A stretch of 64,000 nt of DNA, from the NCBI GenBank assembly GCA_030052745.1, contig JANBVO010000001.1:1984001-2048000 (forward strand), read 5' to 3'. Below the pieces are notes generated by a model. The model was not told the DNA's origin, made no database searches, and saw only the letters and a program-made list of their open reading frames with translations. The stretch's first letter is position 1, and the number at the start of each line of letters is the position of its first letter. Shown one piece after another: positions 1-10,814 of this stretch. The stretch comes from Pleurostoma richardsiae. Its lineage: Eukaryota; Ascomycota; Sordariomycetes; Calosphaeriales; Pleurostomataceae. The translations under genes were made by a program, and so were the position numbers.

Positions 1-1842
1 AGGAGAAAAGTCCCGACTCACCCACATTGGGCAAGCCTGTGATGAGGTAACAGTCCATCGAGACCGGGGCCGGTGCTCCGGACCGAACTACGGGGAGGAC
101 GGCGCGGAACCTCAAGTGCCTCATCTGGATCACGCGGAGAGAACACTGCACCACCCTAAGCAGCAACATCACATCCGAATGAACCGAACCCCAGATCCGC
201 CGTCGCTGATGTTGTCTCCCTTGCGTGACCCTCAGCCCCTTGCAGCTGTCCAACAGTACAATGTGTAACGTCATTTAGCATTGTACTACCGGCGTGCGAT
301 GTTAGCGACTCACGCACCAACACAACTAGCGACGCCATGCTAGACGTTGGTACAACGTGTGTCTAGACCATCTAGAGTCCAGATTCCGCACTGAAAGCCA
401 CACTGTAGCATCTTGGTGACCGAAGGTGGCCGCCACGGCACTTGGAGAGCCGCCGAGTGCCTTATTCCTACACCAGCCCTCCCTTTCTGCTCGTCCTGCG
501 GCCCGTGTGAGGGCCTGCAAGAACGCTAAACTACTGCACTTTCCAGAGTCAAGGTGGCATCATCATGCAGGTCTTTGTGACAGAGGAGTAGATGCATGCG
601 GTATCACGATATTCTAAGCGAGCTTCATCTGGGCTGGGTGATGTAATGCCGCAGAGCCGGCGATCGATATTGGAAGGAGGGAAAGCCCGGCGGCTCATGG
701 GAAAGGGAACGAAGTAATTCCTCAACTCTAAAATTGGAACACTGAGAGCGTATGCGAGATCGTGAAATGCAATCTGCCAGTCTAAGCAAGCCCGTCAGTT
801 TTCCTGTGGCCTATCGTCACCTTGGCCTACGCTGTCCCAGATCTGCCGGCAGATCTGCCCCCAGCCAGTCGATCACCGCCTGGTGTGGCCTGTAAGCGCC
901 CTTGACGAAAGCCGGCGAGACAAAATAGACTCACGCCCGCGAATCGCCAGGCCGGAGCATCTAGGACCCCGTGATGCTAATCTCGCGCCGGGCGAAGTGT
1001 AGGGTAGCGCGCGGCATCCGGACCACGGCGCTTCGGGAGGCTGATTGGTCGACAGCTGCTAACTTCGTCAACGCTGAGGAAGATGATCTGGGCTGGACAC
1101 CAACATAGTAATCTCGAAATGGGGGTCGCACAATTGATGATCTGAGGCGAAGTAATATAAGTCACAGTGGCACACAAGCATGTCAGCGTCAGATCTATTC
1201 CCCTTCGATGAAGCACACGGCGCGAAATATTGGTTTCAGGCGTCGCTCGTGACCGTCTCCAAGCAGCAGACAGTCTAATGACTACGGCTCACACAGAAAT
1301 CATTACGGACGGCGAAATGGAGTTTGGAGAGTCACAGGTGACGATCAGGATGCGAATCCCGATTCGTTCCTCTTCCTTTAGGTATTTCATTCCTCGCCAT
1401 CTGGCTCAGTCATGGCGGCCATCTGCTCTTCTCCCTATCTGATGGATGATGCTCCCTTCCCCTTGTCCACAAATAACCTTCACAACGCTGACCTCCCCTA
1501 AACCCTGGCAATTTCGTGACTTTCATCCTGTATATACGCGCCGTGCGCTCAATGAGTAAAAGCAGCAAAGCCTTCCCCTTAACTCCTGGTTCCTGTGACG
1601 TTCCTGATGCATGCTTTCCTTGAGTTGTTTTCCAGTACAAGTTCCTCTCCTCCAACAGGCCAGGGGCCCTCGAGTCATGTTTCTTGATGGTACAATCCTC
1701 CGCAGATAACCACCATGGGTATCACCCACTCCGTGTTGTGGGTGGTAGGTCATCGCTGACGGGTGCTCATGCACCGAACTTGAATGCAGCGGGGGGCAAT
1801 TCAGCCTGTGTGGTCGTTAGCACTCTTTATCTTTGTCGAATG
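1..1842. other. Intergenic, no gene recognised
   Basis: Only short overlapping reading frames without family resemblance or convincing splice structure are seen on either strand. The right end is the 3' flank of MEX67, which is transcribed leftwards. The remainder is anonymous sequence. Confidence 0.5.
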
Positions 1843-4000
1843 TCACGAGGGAAAACCAACCCTTTTCTCTTCAAAAATGATCAATGCCTGATCAAAGTTC
1901 CAGTTCACACCCTCCAGGCACATCTTGGAGTATTCGAGCGTCATGTTGGTGCGGTTTGAGAGCTCCACGATCATCTGCTGTTTCTGTTCCTCCTCCGAAA
2001 GACCAGGAGCAATAGTGGGAGCGGCAGCGGGAGTTGCCACGAGAGACGGAAGAGGGCTCCAAGCACGCAGTGATAGCAGGTCGCTGTTGATGCGAATAGG
2101 GTTCCTGCCAGGTTGGCCCGGGCCTAAGGTGAATGTCCGTGAGAAACTGCGTTTTCCCACAGCGCCAGTCGCCGCGTCGATCTCCTCAAATTCTCCATGG
2201 CATGTGACGAGCAGGCCATCTACGCCGATGGGATTCTGGCCGGTGGGGTCCACGAGACCAGGGATAGGGTGGCAGTCAATGATGTACTTGTTCAGCTCGA
2301 CCACCAGATCAGGATGCTTCGTGACAGGGAGGTGCTTCCACATGTCCCGAATGATGTTTACCCCGGCGAAGTATCGCTGCTGCCGTCCGGCCTGCGTCGT
2401 GATCTTCAGTTGGTTGCGAGAGTATTTGAGATATGCAGTCCAGGGTAGGACAGGCACGTCGCTGTGTTCTCGATGAGTGTGGGTCGATACAGCGAGGGAG
2501 AAAACACTTTGCTCGTCGTAGAAGACAGAGAGCAGTGCGTTCCGATCGGTATCGAACATGGCAAAGAACTGTCGGAGAAATTGCTCCCCTACTCCTGCAA
2601 CGTCGCGGAAGTCGCTGCCATTCTGAGGAATGGGTCTGGGTTGCTGAGCGGCTTCCTCTGCTGCAACCTGTTCCGGCGTCCTAACCAGAACATTGCTAAG
2701 ATTCTGGAGCTTTGGAAACCATGAGAGCAACTCCGTGGTATGGCCAGGTTCTGTGGTGATGATTGGGTTGTCGTTCAGTAGTAGTGTTTCCAGGTACTTG
2801 AAACGACCGTGCCATCTGTTGAGCTGCTTTAAGCTTTGGAAGGCGTTGCTGCTCAGGTCGAGATGCTTCAAGTCTGGGAAAGTTTCCGCCAGGTCATAAA
2901 CTTGACCGACGAAATCGATGTTGTTGTTGGCAAGAGAGACACTTTCGACGGCTTCTCGCTTTTGCTTCGCCGTCTTGAAGAGGTCATGGCAGATAGCCAT
3001 GAGTACCTTGAAAGTCTTCTCGGCAGTCTCTTTCTTCTGGAAGAGGCCCATCTCGATGAGCGTGGGGTCCTGGCCGAGCGCGGATAGATTCAATAGCTTG
3101 GCATTACTATCGTACCGCTGTTCGAGCACGTGTTGTAATCGTAGCTTGCTCTCCTGGGCTGTTTGAGACATGCCTGTGCTGCCGCCCCGTTCTGGCCATG
3201 ATTCTTCACTCTTCGTAATGGTGAGAGTGGATCCGGCGAATGAGAAATCGTTCAATTTCAAGATCTCCTCCGCATCTTCATGGCTTGCCAGGATATAGAC
3301 GAAGTCACCGCTGACGTGTGACTGTTGGATGTTAGCAAGGTATTGCAACCTTGGAGGATGTAGGACGATGGGATAGGCGGGACAGGTATCCCCAACAGAG
3401 GACTGGATCGCTTGTCCGCTCGTTTGCGGTGTGGAAGTATGATGACGAGAATGGATCTTCGACGACGCTGCGAAACCTGCCATGCCGCGCGGTTAGAGTA
3501 CATGAACTTACCTTCTTAACAGTGATGATGCGGCCCTTGGATGCTTTTCTCTCCAGGAACTCGACAAGGCTTTTGTGTCCACCATCTGGGTTGCTTGCCG
3601 CCTTGCTTCCTTTCAGGCCGTAGACCTTGAGCATAGTGGTGTTGGGTGATCTTGGGCCTCGAGAGCCACCGACACGTGATGACAAGCTTGAGACATCACC
3701 GCCCAGCTGTCGTATCAGGTTCTGCTGGAGCTTTGATGCCGTCTTCATTGGTGCCCCTCCCCTTCCACCGCCGCGTCGAGCCGGACCAGTTGGGGGCTTA
3801 TTGAAGCCTGAGCCGGACTTCGCAGCGTTTGTAGTTGTAGTGTCCATGACGAGATCGCCATCTCGGTCGACTCTGGGAGCTCCACCGCGCCGCTTCTGGA
3901 TGCCGCCACGGCCTCCACCCCGTGAAGGAGCGGACGAGCTCCGAGTTGTTCTAGTCGCGACAGCGGCCGAGCCGGATCGCGGACCGGTGGGAGGCGCCAT
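1843..4000 (-). CDS. MEX67: mRNA export factor Mex67 (NXF1/TAP family)
   Basis: Two exons are inferred, 4000-3512 and 3321-1843, with a 190-nt intron (donor GTAAGT, acceptor CAG) joined in phase 0; the product is about 655 aa. Mex67 with Mtr2 carries mRNPs through the nuclear pore. The N-terminus is a basic Arg/Gly-rich tail (about 1-120), followed by an RRM-like segment across the splice junction and then leucine-rich repeats at roughly 240-400 (LKHLDLSSN, LETLLLNDN). Next come an NTF2-like domain and a C-terminal TAP-C/UBA-like domain (LEYSKMCLEGVNWNFDQAL) that binds FG nucleoporins. The domain order and length match fungal Mex67. The start was placed at the ATG before MAPPTGPRSG because upstream in-frame sequence looks non-coding. 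It is divergent from MPH1, with 713 bp between start codons. Confident call; only the exact start is open. Confidence 0.93.
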
Positions 4001-4713
4001 GGTGCGGATCTCGTCGTCGAGAGGAGGGCGAATAGAGAGATGGCAGGCGGTCTCAAGGTCACTGGGAATAGATGATCGCGACGTGTGCCTTCCGAGTCGT
4101 AGGGTGGGGGACGGAGAGGTGCGTCGGCGCAAGGCCGTGTGTGTTTTATGGTCGCTCACCACCTCGGGGTAGCCTCGCAGTGAATGAAAGGAAGGAGGCA
4201 ACCGGTTGAGGAAGGAAGGAAGGTATCAATAAAGGAGTGGACAATAGAGAACGTCGTGTCCTCGGCGGAAGTCTTTGATGAAGGCTCAAAGCCCTTTTCT
4301 TGAAGGGCGGAGGAAAACTTATCGGTGCCCGCAAGCGGATAAACGTCAGTTTACTCTGGTCGACAGAATTGCCGTTCCATTGTTGACTCAGCCCCACCTT
4401 CGGAAGTTCTTCTGCATGTGGCCTACAAGGATATTCGATTAGTCATACCTCTCGTTGGTGCCTATTGCGGGCCTGAATGAATAGGCACGTGCCTTGTAAA
4501 CTACCTCTGTAAAGTCATGTGACTTGTCTCCTGATGACGCGTTTATCGCGATAAGCTCGGACGCGTCTCGTGAGCTGCGCCTGGTATCATGGACGCGGCC
4601 GCTCAGCTTCGGGAGTGAAACGCAGAAATTCTGGCCTCGTTCATAGTGGCCGGATGCCAAAACTTGGCAGTACTCTGCTCCCCTTGGCGTATCAATGACG
4701 CTCCTTCAGTACT
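4001..4713. promoter_or_regulatory. Divergent MEX67/MPH1 promoter
   Basis: This 713-bp interval separates the start codons of two divergent housekeeping genes, so it must hold both promoters and both 5' leaders. The MEX67 side is pyrimidine-rich on the transcribed strand. No clear TATA box or known operator stands out. Confidence 0.6.
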
Positions 4714-7700
4714 ATGGACGATTTCGACTACGATGGCGATATCGCCGATGAGGATCTCATTGAGGCTCTCACTCAAACCTCCGACTCTAAGAGATCAACT
4801 GCTACTGCCTCAGCGACTACGAGGAAAGGTTCTGCTGCGTCGTTATCCAGGACTACTTTCAATTCTGGCGGCCGAAATACCATTCTCCAAGCTCGGGGAA
4901 GGGGTGGTGTGAATGCTAGAAATGGGGTCTTCAAGGTGTGTATACCTGTGAAAACCCAGAACTCGAGGCGTATTCCCAGATTGTTTGTCCTAAAAATCTT
5001 TGTCTACCACTGGATGAAGCATTGGGAATGACCTGTAATTGGATAAACTCTAATCAAGGTGTCAGAGCAACTCGTTTTCTGGATTACCTCAGGCCAGCAC
5101 AACCATCGACCTAGACGATCTTCCCTCAGATGCTTTTGACAGTGACGGCTCCGCCGCGGACTTGACTGCTTTGAACCGTCAGCGGCTTCAAGGGGCTTCC
5201 AGTGCCAGACCATTACAGAGGTCATCGAGCTCCCAGACTTTTCGGCAGACCACCCTCTGGGGCCAGACTCTCCGGGACGAGCAGCCGCCAACGCAGTCGC
5301 AGCCGCGGAACAACCGGGCATACATCTCTGACTTACCTGCGGAGAAACCTAGTCATCACGAGCTAGACAGAGACGCTTTAAAGACCTGGGTCTACCCAGA
5401 GAATCTCGGCGCAACCCGCGATTACCAATTTAACATAGTGAAGAATGGACTCTTCCACAACACGCTCGTGGCACTTCCTACGGGTCTGGGTAAGACTTTC
5501 ATCGCAGCGACAGTCATGCTGAACTACTATCGATGGACGAAGAAGGCAAAACTCATCTTCGTGGCACCAACCAAGCCTCTCGTGTCACAACAGGTTGAGG
5601 CTTGCTTGAACGTGACGGGGATTCCGAGGTCTGAAGTTACCCTCTTGACCGGCGAGACAGCGCCCGCCTTGCGTGAGGACGAATGGGCCGAGAAGCGAGT
5701 GTTCTTTATGACTCCACAGACCTTGGAGAACGACCTTGCCAAAGGCTATGCTGACCCCAAGTCTATTGTGCTACTTGTCATTGACGAGGCCCACAAGGCT
5801 ACGGGCAACTATGCTTATGTCAAGGTTGTGCAGTTTCTACGAAGATTCAACCAGAGCTTTCGAATCCTCGCTCTCACGGCTACACCAGGATCAACCGTGG
5901 AGGGTGTACAGGATGTGATTGACAACCTGGGGATATCTCACGTGGAGATTCGGACTGAGCAATCCCTTGATATCCGTCAATACGTACATTCTCGGGACAT
6001 AGATGAGAGGATTCTCGAGCCGTCCGACGAAATTCTGCACGTACAGGACCTCTTTTCAAGGGCTTTAAAACCCCTTGTCGACAAGCTGAGCCAGCAGAAT
6101 ATCTGGTATGGACGAGACGCCATGGGAATGACAACCTACGGTCTTATGAAGGCACAGGAAGAATGGGCAAAAACCCGTGGACGTCACGTCAACCAGGGAC
6201 TGAAGTTCATGATGGCGTCAATTTTCCGAATATTATGCAGTCTTGCTCATGCAATCAAGCTGCTGAATTTCCATGGAATTGTCCCATTCTATCACAATCT
6301 CCTGGAATTCCGCAGCTCGACGGAAGCGGGCGGAGAGAAGGCATCCAAGTACAAGCAACAGATTGTCAAGGATGAGAGCTTTATAGAGATGATGGATACC
6401 ATTGAAAAGTGGGTGAAGATGGACACTTTTGTCGGCCATCCAAAACTCACATATCTGTGCGAGACCTTGTTGAACCACTTCATGGACGCGGGTCAAGGAT
6501 CGAACACACGAGCCATTGTGTTCAGCGAATACAGAGACAGTGCGGAAGAGGTCATTCGCATCCTCAACCAGCACAAACCGCTCATAACCGCATCCATATT
6601 CGTTGGACAGGCCGATTCGAAGCGTAGCGGTGGCATGAAGCAAGCACAACAGATCGAAACGATTGAGAATTTCACCAAGGGCAAATTCAACGTCCTCGTC
6701 GCGACGTCTATCGGAGAAGAAGGCTTGGACATCGGACAAGTCGACCTCATCGTCTGCTATGATGCTTCTGCCTCACCTATCCGTATGCTCCAGCGCATGG
6801 GTAGAACTGGCCGGAAGAGGGCTGGCAACATCGTCATGTTGATGATGAAGGGCAAGGAAGAAGAGAAGTTCAGGGCCGCCAAGGACAACTACGAGAAAAT
6901 GCAGAAGAAGATCTGCGACGGGACGGAATTCAACTTTCGCCATGACTTGTCAACGAGGATCCTCCCTCGAGATATCAAACCGGAGGTTGACAAGCGCATG
7001 GTCGAGATACCGATCCAGAACACCCAGGCGCAGGGGCTTCCTGAGCCGAAGAGGACACGAGGTGGCGCGAAGAAGAAAGCCTCAAAGAAAGTATTCCACA
7101 TGCCAGATGATGTCGAAACCGGCTTTGTAAAAGCATCGTTCTTTAGGCGGGGAGCGGCCAAGACGGGGAAGAAGAAGGCACCGGAACCTGTGGAGGCTGA
7201 CTTCCTCGAAGATATTCCGGATCTTGGGTCCGTTTTGCTCAGTAAGAGTCAGACGAACGAGCTTAATAGGCTGTACCGGGACCTCCCTCTGGGCAACACA
7301 CAGCACGAGGAAATTACCGCGCCGGACTTGACGAGGCATCCCAAGTATCAACGGCAGCTGAGCAAGACCTTCAATGTCCAGCACGGTTCGTGTACGAGAC
7401 GGTGCGTACGCCTTTTCCGAAAACTAGCATCCTGTCAGGGGAGCAATGACAGATATGTCCGGCCCTATGGCCATGTGGACACTAGCCGGTATAAGGAGTT
7501 ACCGGTACCGCCATGTGCAGGTAGCTCTAGTGACGAGGAACAAGGGGAAGATGACCTGCTGGAGGCAGTGAGAGGCGTACGCAAGAGAACGCGAGTGTCC
7601 CCGGATGACCGTGAAGAGGAAGATTCTCCTCCGAAGAGAAGGAAACCAGGGCCCAAGGCGAAATCGGGACCAAAAGCAAAACCGGGCCCTAAGGCAAAGC

Positions 7701-8386
7701 CAGGCCCAAAGACAAAACCAGGCCCAAAGGCCGCTCCCGGGCGAAAGAGATCGAGGCCCGCATCATTTGTAGACTTCGACGAGGCCGCGGACGACGACAT
7801 GGAGGATGATGACGGCGAGGAGGAGGAAAGCGGCAGAGAGGCTCAAGAAGCCCCCAGGCGTCGCGGTCGGCCCAAGAAAGCCGGCGGCGGGCGAGCGGCT
7901 CCCAGGCGGCGAAACAACGGCAACCTGGAGGAAATAGGAGACGACTGTACCCGGACGAGCCAGCTGTACGAATCAGACGGCTCAGACAGCGGCGGCGACC
8001 TCGTCGACTTCATCGTGGACGACGATGCGCTGACCTCGAGCCTGCCGCACAGATCGACGTCGCCGACCACGCCGTCCTCGCCACCTGTGCCCTTGAGCCG
8101 GGGCACGTCACGGGGGAAGGCCGTCGGGGCGAGAGAAGGGACTCCGCCCTTCTATGTGCCCGTCTCTCTCACCCAGGACACTGACGACGACATGCCGAGC
8201 ATGAGCCAGGTGGCCGGCGCGAACAAGAGGAAACCGGCAAAGGCGCCGCAGCAGGCGAGGAAATCTTTCAATCCCTTCGACGACTCCGAGAGCGAAGGAG
8301 ATGAAGACTCGGAGAACGACGTCCAGGCTCTTCCCGCCGCGCGGAAGAGCAGACGGCAGGTCGTCGACGACAGTGAGAGCGAATAA
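4714..8386 (+). CDS. MPH1: ATP-dependent DNA helicase Mph1 (FANCM)
   Basis: Two exons, 4714-4935 and 5066-8386, are joined in phase 0 across a 130-nt intron (GTGTGT...CAG), giving about 1180 aa. Mph1 is a 3'-5' SF2 helicase that remodels stalled forks and D-loops in recombination-dependent repair. Visible motifs are Walker A LPTGLGKT (about 211-218), DEAH (about 314-317), and motif [14 protein letters not shown], with the FANCM-type insert between the two RecA lobes. The N-terminus ([19 protein letters not shown], then [12 protein letters not shown] after the intron) is the usual fungal Mph1 start, which supports the first exon. The C-terminal third is low-complexity: tandem GPKAKP units (about 7648-7740), acidic runs, and several serine-flanked acidic patches such as DDSESE that could be CK2 or SUMO-interaction sites (inference). 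A possible poly(A) signal AATAAA lies at 8592. Confidence 0.95.
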
Positions 8387-10814
8387 GGGGCCCTGGCTAC
8401 GATTTACGATTATCATGATACAGGGAGTAAGCGAACTGATAGACCTCATGTCTGATCATCGCCCCTGTAGAAGCTTTGTTCGCTTGCTATGTGTCACAGG
8501 ATTGCTCTTCTAGATTACTGCACCGAGATAGTGAGGCTCGAGGATGAACTAGAGCTACGTATGCTTACTCGCTGGCATTAAGAACCTCAAAAATAAACAA
8601 GATCATGAAGTCAAGTGCATTCCCATTGTATTTTGCGCGAGGAACATCCGCCCAGTCAAGAGTGAGATTCGCTTCTATGTGTCATGTACCTACCGTATAC
8701 TCCCAGTTATCCAAGTTCAGATAGATGTCAAGAACAGTGTCCCGCGCGTAAAACAGCCTGCCCCAGTCTCGATAGCACTAAGCTCAATACTGCCATCCCC
8801 GAGGCATCTACCCGCCCCTGGGCCTTGAAGACAGGACTGTCTTGGAGAAAGATGGCCGTAGCATGCACACAGCGTGGGAGACGAGGCTGTAACCGAGTAT
8901 CACATAACACAGCCACCCACCACACCCCATTCGAACGTAGCTCGATCAGATCTCATAGCAGCCACAAGGCAGCACAAGACCAAACTCCAGGAAATAAGCA
9001 GGAAATGTGACACAGCAGAGATAAGAACCGAGCTGAGCGTTCGTCCGAAGCTTTCTCCTATCGGCTTGGAGCCGCATAGAGGATCCAGACCGTGAGAGTG
9101 GCGCTCGCCCACACAAAGCACCAGTTCTCACAGCCACGGGCGCAGACCTACCTCCGATACACACCAGCCGGCTCTACCCACATCTTGCCGGTCCCAAGAG
9201 TGTCTCAACCGTGTCAGTCCGCACCCCTGCTTGCCGCAAGTCAGCAAAACCCCGATCCGATCCACACTCCCCGACCCGCGTAAAGGTTACTTCATGAGGG
9301 GGGGGGGAAAGAAGAGGGGAAATCAGGGCAGTGCCGTCTTGTGTCACAGAGCACAAGTAGAGAAAAAGAACTTTCATCAGAAACCCGTTTTTTAAGCACC
9401 ACCATCCCCACCCCCCACGCCCGCCGCCTCTCCGCGCCGCCCCGCAGGCATATGACGATGCGGGCGTTTGGTGCAAGCAGGCAAAAGGACGAGGACGCGG
9501 GAGGCCGAAGGCGGTCTCTCCCCTTGCGGGAAAGGAACCACGGGGGCGGTCTCAGACGGCTCTTCCTATAAGATATTTTGAGGGTTGAAAACCAGAAGAT
9601 CTCATCATGGAAAGTTTTTTCTCGTGCTTCTTTTGTGATACACGCGGTAGGGGGAGGGTGGATGGGGGCCATGAGGGAGCCAAGACACGGCGGCAGGGAG
9701 GAAAGCAAGAATGGGAGACGAGAAGAGAGCATAGGCCGCTTACCGGTCAGCAGGCGAGAGCAGCACCGAGAGGGCGTGTGATACGGTGCGACTGGCAAGA
9801 GAGCCGTCAGTTGGTTCGGCAGGAGACAAACGAACCAAGGCTCAAGTTTCCCAACTCTAGCCGACAGTTGGCTGGCTGTGATCGGCATATGCAGACTGGA
9901 GTGGACACGATAGCCTGGACAGCCGAGCCCATGGCTGCAGGAGCTGCGGCCGAGGGGATGGCAGTGCCTGCAACCACGGGAATTCGACGAGCACAGAAGG
10001 AGGATGAGGTCTTCCCACTCTCTGAGGAAAATTTGCTCTATGTTGCGGCTCAAGTCACGTGCAGCCAGCTGATCCACAGCCGAAAGTGCGGGCAGCCGTC
10101 GATTTTCGAAGTCCGTCGCTCATACTGGTTCCACTAGAAGGCCCTGCCTGTGGCCCCCGGAGGCTGTGCTGCTCAACACCGCCTCAGTCTAATATCTCGA
10201 TAGCATCAATCACGTCGTCACTGTATACACGGGGGTGAGGACAAGGAAGTGCGTGTAACTGTGTGTCTCATTCATCGTGAGAGGTGGTCTACCATATTTC
10301 CTAGCTAAGGTGGTTCTCAAATGACACACCTAGATTACCCAAGTCTTCCAGTAATTCATCCTCCGGGCCTGCTCGGTTTTCTCGACAGTTCCGAGGACAC
10401 CCGTCCACCTTCATAGCGAGCTTGAGAGGGGTGAGAAAACATGAGCAAAGGATACAAGACGCTTGACAAGCACCAGCAGTCCCATCCGCAAAAGGCAACT
10501 GTTTGTTACAGAAGTAGAGGGTAAAAACATCCCATGCCGGCGTGCCAATCTGACTTCCCCGAGACCAGGTTTTATCACACTCTCTGCTTTATTTTCAACG
10601 CTCTGTTTCATATCATAAAAATCGTAAAAGAACATAACAGGCGGCTCTCGCCGAGTGTCGCCTCAGATCGTCAGATGCATGACCTTTCTCATGCAGTCTG
10701 ACTCATACTCGAAATGATCCTGGCAGTCAGGCATCATGTACAGGCCCGCTGATTGGATGTACAGCTGCCAACATCTCCCTTGTCGAGCGCTTATCGGCCC
10801 CCAACGTAGCCCAG
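8387..10814. other. Convergent intergenic region, no gene
   Basis: The 2.4-kb gap lies between the 3' ends of MPH1 (+) and the C2H2 gene (-). It holds candidate poly(A) signals (AATAAA at 8592 on +; TTTATT at 10588, read as AATAAA on -) and a 10-G run at 9298-9307. Reading frames of up to about 260 codons exist but are low-complexity Ser/Arg/Pro frames open on both strands, with no recognisable domain. Confidence 0.5.

Noticed and set aside
9292-10077. 261-codon minus-strand frame
   Set aside because: Low-complexity Ser/Leu/Arg frame without domains; overlapping plus-strand frames are equally open, and no splice partners or homology are seen.
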